A stretch of 6,645 bases of DNA from Chloroflexota bacterium (GTDB lineage Bacteria > Chloroflexota > Dehalococcoidia > Lucifugimonadales > JADFKI01). The DNA is taken from the NCBI GenBank assembly GCA_009838595.1, contig VXRI01000308.1, positions 1 through 6,645 of the forward strand. The letters are read 5' to 3'. Numbering within the stretch: position 1 is the stretch's first letter; each line of letters starts with the position of its first letter. Below are positions 5,243 to 6,645 of the stretch, piece after piece. The notes under the pieces were generated by a model. The model saw nothing but the letters and a program-made list of their open reading frames with translations, had not been told where the DNA came from and made no database searches. The translations under genes were made by a program, and so were the position numbers.

Positions 5243-6186
5243 CTGGTTGCTTCGGCAACGCGGCGGTCTGCGTCAATCGCAGTCAATTGATACTTATGGA
5301 AGCCCATAAACCCACGCCCTTCCAGGCGAGCTGCGACGCCCGTCGAACCCGAACCCGCAAACGAATCCAGAACTGTTGCGTCTTTACCTCTCGCGCAAAA
5401 TATACGTATCAGATGGCGCAGCAGATCGACGGGCTTGGCGGTCATGTGCCCACATCGCTCCCGCGTCTTTGGCACGGGTATGACGGTGCCGGGGAACTGT
5501 GCAGGCTGGACCAGAGGATTGCTTGTGTCAATCAGCCCTGCGCGATGTTGCAGCCAATTGTCGGCGTATGTGCCATCTCTCGGAGCTTGAGCCAGCACGA
5601 TAAGCTCCATCTGAGGCTTGAGTTGCGGAGTTTTGCGCCCCTCCAACTCCGAAATCATCCGCTCTTTCACTTCCGCAGGCAGGTTGCGCTTGCGTATGAA
5701 GTGCTCCTGCTTGAACGCTTTGGGCTGCCCCTCATAGCGCCACGCGAGCATATCTCTTATCTCAAAGCCGGCGTCTTCCATAGCCATAGCAGTGTGGTGA
5801 ACAAGGCGCGGCTGCGAAAAGCAAAGCGCAAAGCCGCCCGGCTTTATCACGCGCATCCATTCTCGCGCTATCGGCAGAAGAAACTTGTACAGATTGCGCC
5901 CCTGAGCGCGGTCGAACTTCATTCCGATGGGCAGACCGCCGATTACACCCGGCTTGATGCGTGAGCGCAGCCGGGTGTTATCCCATCCGTCATCCATCCC
6001 ATCAATGAAGTATGGCGGGTCGGTCAGAACCAGAGAAATGGCGCTATCATCAATAGATTTCATTCCGGTACGACAATCTTGCCACAAGACCCATCCAGCG
6101 CTGCCAGCATCCATAGGGGCGCAGAAGTCCTTCCCGCCTGCGCCATCTAATTCGTCGGGCTTTGGGGCAAACTCAATCTGCTGCAT
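5239..6186 (-). CDS. Beta-class DNA methyltransferase (N6-adenine or N4-cytosine) of an R-M pair
   Basis: The 315-residue protein carries the catalytic motif IV, TDPPYF (DPPY at 56-59), before the S-adenosylmethionine motif I, DSFAGSGSTG (274-283). That order defines the beta class. Motif X, HMTAKP (247-252), lies just before motif I, and RVIKPGG (112-118) follows the catalytic domain. The target-recognition region is probably between about 120 and 240. DPPY favours N6-adenine methylation, but N4-cytosine is not excluded. The position after motif I that normally carries an acidic ribose-binding residue (GxE) reads GFH, with H297. ATG 6186 is preferred because GGAAAGGTGG (6200-6191) precedes it at good spacing and because the alternative TTG at 6231 falls inside the proposed promoter spacer. 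The overlapping HNH gene downstream is its expected partner, the methylase protecting host sites from it. Confidence 0.93.
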   Translation of the reverse strand: MQQIEFAPKPDELDGAGGKDFCAPMDAGSAGWVLWQDCRTGMKSIDDSAISLVLTDPPYFIDGMDDGWDNTRLRSRIKPGVIGGLPIGMKFDRAQGRNLYKFLLPIAREWMRVIKPGGFALCFSQPRLVHHTAMAMEDAGFEIRDMLAWRYEGQPKAFKQEHFIRKRNLPAEVKERMISELEGRKTPQLKPQMELIVLAQAPRDGTYADNWLQHRAGLIDTSNPLVQPAQFPGTVIPVPKTRERCGHMTAKPVDLLRHLIRIFCARGKDATVLDSFAGSGSTGVAARLEGRGFMGFHKYQLTAIDADRRVAEATR

Positions 6187-6214
6187 GACACCACCTTTCC
6201 ATTTGTCGGCAGCA

Positions 6215-6243
6215 AGGTAACACGCACGCAAGTTCTATGTCAA
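6215..6243 (-). promoter_or_regulatory. Promoter candidate for the R-M operon
   Basis: TTGACA (6243-6238) is a perfect -35 hexamer. Seventeen bases later comes TTACCT (6220-6215); shifting by one base gives TACCTT (6219-6214), which matches TATAAT at 3 of 6. Transcription would start near 6208 and give a leader of about 22 bases. The layout repeats the TTGACA-N17-TNACCT pattern of the DUF6295 promoter. No dedicated controller (C) protein gene or C-box is visible. Confidence 0.45.
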
Positions 6244-6287
6244 GGCAGACGGCGTTTTCTTTCTGGCGGTTTGAAAGCGATTCGCTC

Positions 6288-6375
6288 GTGCTGAGCACTT
6301 CGACAGACTCAGCACAGGTTCTTTCGAAGGACCGTTACGCAAATATGCGCTCTCGTGGTTCGACAGGCTTACCAC
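6288..6375. repeat. Two tandem hairpins sharing the loop sequence TTCGACAG
   Basis: Hairpin 1 pairs GTGCTGAG (6288-6295) with CTCAGCAC (6308-6315), perfect over eight bases. Hairpin 2 pairs GTGGT (6355-6359) with ACCAC (6371-6375). TTCGACAG begins at 6299 and again at 6359, exactly 60 bases apart. Such GTGCTGAG/TTCGACA palindromes resemble a dispersed intergenic repeat seen in many bacterial genomes (recalled, not searched). They lie upstream of the R-M promoter and are not coding. Confidence 0.6.
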
Positions 6376-6447
6376 CAACGGTAATTTGAAATACCGACCA
6401 CACAAACGGAGACGCTACCGTCAAGGCACTTTGGCGAACTATTCATT

Positions 6448-6645
6448 AAGACGATTTCACAATTTCCGCCGTCCGCTCTTTTCGTCATTCCCGCGCAGGA
6501 ACGTCACCCCGTACTTGATACGGAACGGGAATCCGGAAATTGGCTGTATTCGGCCTCATTGTGCGGTTTCATCGAACGTTTTCTGATTTAGTGCTTTCGT
6601 AGGAAAGACGAGAACGAAGTTAAGCATGATTTGTGAAATCTGTTA
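6448..6645 (-). mobile_element. MITE-like dispersed element, copy B (inverted relative to copy A)
   Basis: The reverse complement of this segment aligns along the full length of copy A. Its ends are AAGACGATTTCACAA (6448-6462) and TAACAGATTTCACAA read from the right edge (6645-6631). It is about 27 bases longer than copy A. The extra bases lie inside the central hairpin, where ATTCCCG (6487-6493) pairs with CGGGAAT (6526-6532) and a second hairpin, CCGTA-CTTGA-TACGG (6509-6523), is nested between them. The other hairpin of copy A is decayed here, with only part of the stem still pairing. The element reaches the window edge and may continue. Confidence 0.72.

Larger units (their letters stand above)
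6187..6645. other. Gene-free right edge upstream of the methyltransferase
   Basis: No coding sequence is supported in these 459 bases. They hold the methyltransferase ribosome-binding site and promoter candidate, the tandem hairpin repeat (6288-6375), about 70 bases without recognisable features (6376-6447) and dispersed element copy B. The short plus-strand frames here lie within repeat sequence. Confidence 0.7.

Noticed and set aside
6187..6231. Longer methyltransferase from TTG 6231
   Set aside because: TTG falls inside the proposed promoter spacer, and ATG 6186 has a good ribosome-binding site; the extra 15 residues add no family motif.
6288..6375. CRISPR-like repeat-spacer pattern
   Set aside because: Only two units share eight bases, their stems differ, and no cas gene or further repeat is present.

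Overview
The window is a moderately GC-rich bacterial chromosome segment in which every gene I can support lies on the minus strand. The gene content (a DUF6295 protein, a KdaD-like fumarylacetoacetate hydrolase-family protein, a CoxL/XdhA-type molybdenum subunit) and the short palindromic dispersed repeats fit an environmental Chloroflexota (Dehalococcoidia/SAR202-like) genome. That placement is an inference from family impressions and is weak; no rRNA or other phylogenetic marker is present.

Layout in transcription order (right to left). The right edge (6187-6645) has no gene. It carries a dispersed, MITE-like element (copy B, 6448-6645), a pair of tandem hairpins (6288-6375) and a promoter candidate. 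Next is a compact two-gene restriction-modification (R-M) unit: a beta-class DNA methyltransferase (6186-5239) whose TGA overlaps the ATG of an HNH-type endonuclease (5242-4568). Then comes a molybdopterin-binding large subunit of the xanthine dehydrogenase/aldehyde oxidase family (4430-2106), without its usual FAD and 2Fe-2S partner genes. After a 201-base gap lies a fumarylacetoacetate hydrolase-fold protein that most resembles 2-keto-3-deoxy sugar-acid dehydratases (1904-1008). A second copy of the dispersed element, in the opposite orientation (copy A, 744-914), a possible 37-codon gene (691-578), a DUF6295 gene (491-225) and the first 44 codons of a putative lipoprotein (133-1) complete the window.

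How the parts may work together. The R-M pair looks like a self-contained defence or selfish module, with translational coupling that makes endonuclease synthesis depend on methyltransferase translation. The molybdenum hydroxylase and the KdaD-like protein could both act in oxidative catabolism of a sugar or organic acid, but adjacency is the only evidence. The two copies of the dispersed element bracket exactly this four-gene block in inverted orientation.

The most interesting signal that ordinary annotation would miss is regulatory. The promoters proposed for DUF6295 and for the molybdenum subunit carry the same 12-mer, TGCGCTATCACA, each one base downstream of the proposed -10 box. At the molybdenum gene the 12-mer is half of a perfect TGTGATA-N10-TATCACA dyad. 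This suggests one regulator controls both loci. I found no RNA genes, CRISPR array, transposase or origin.
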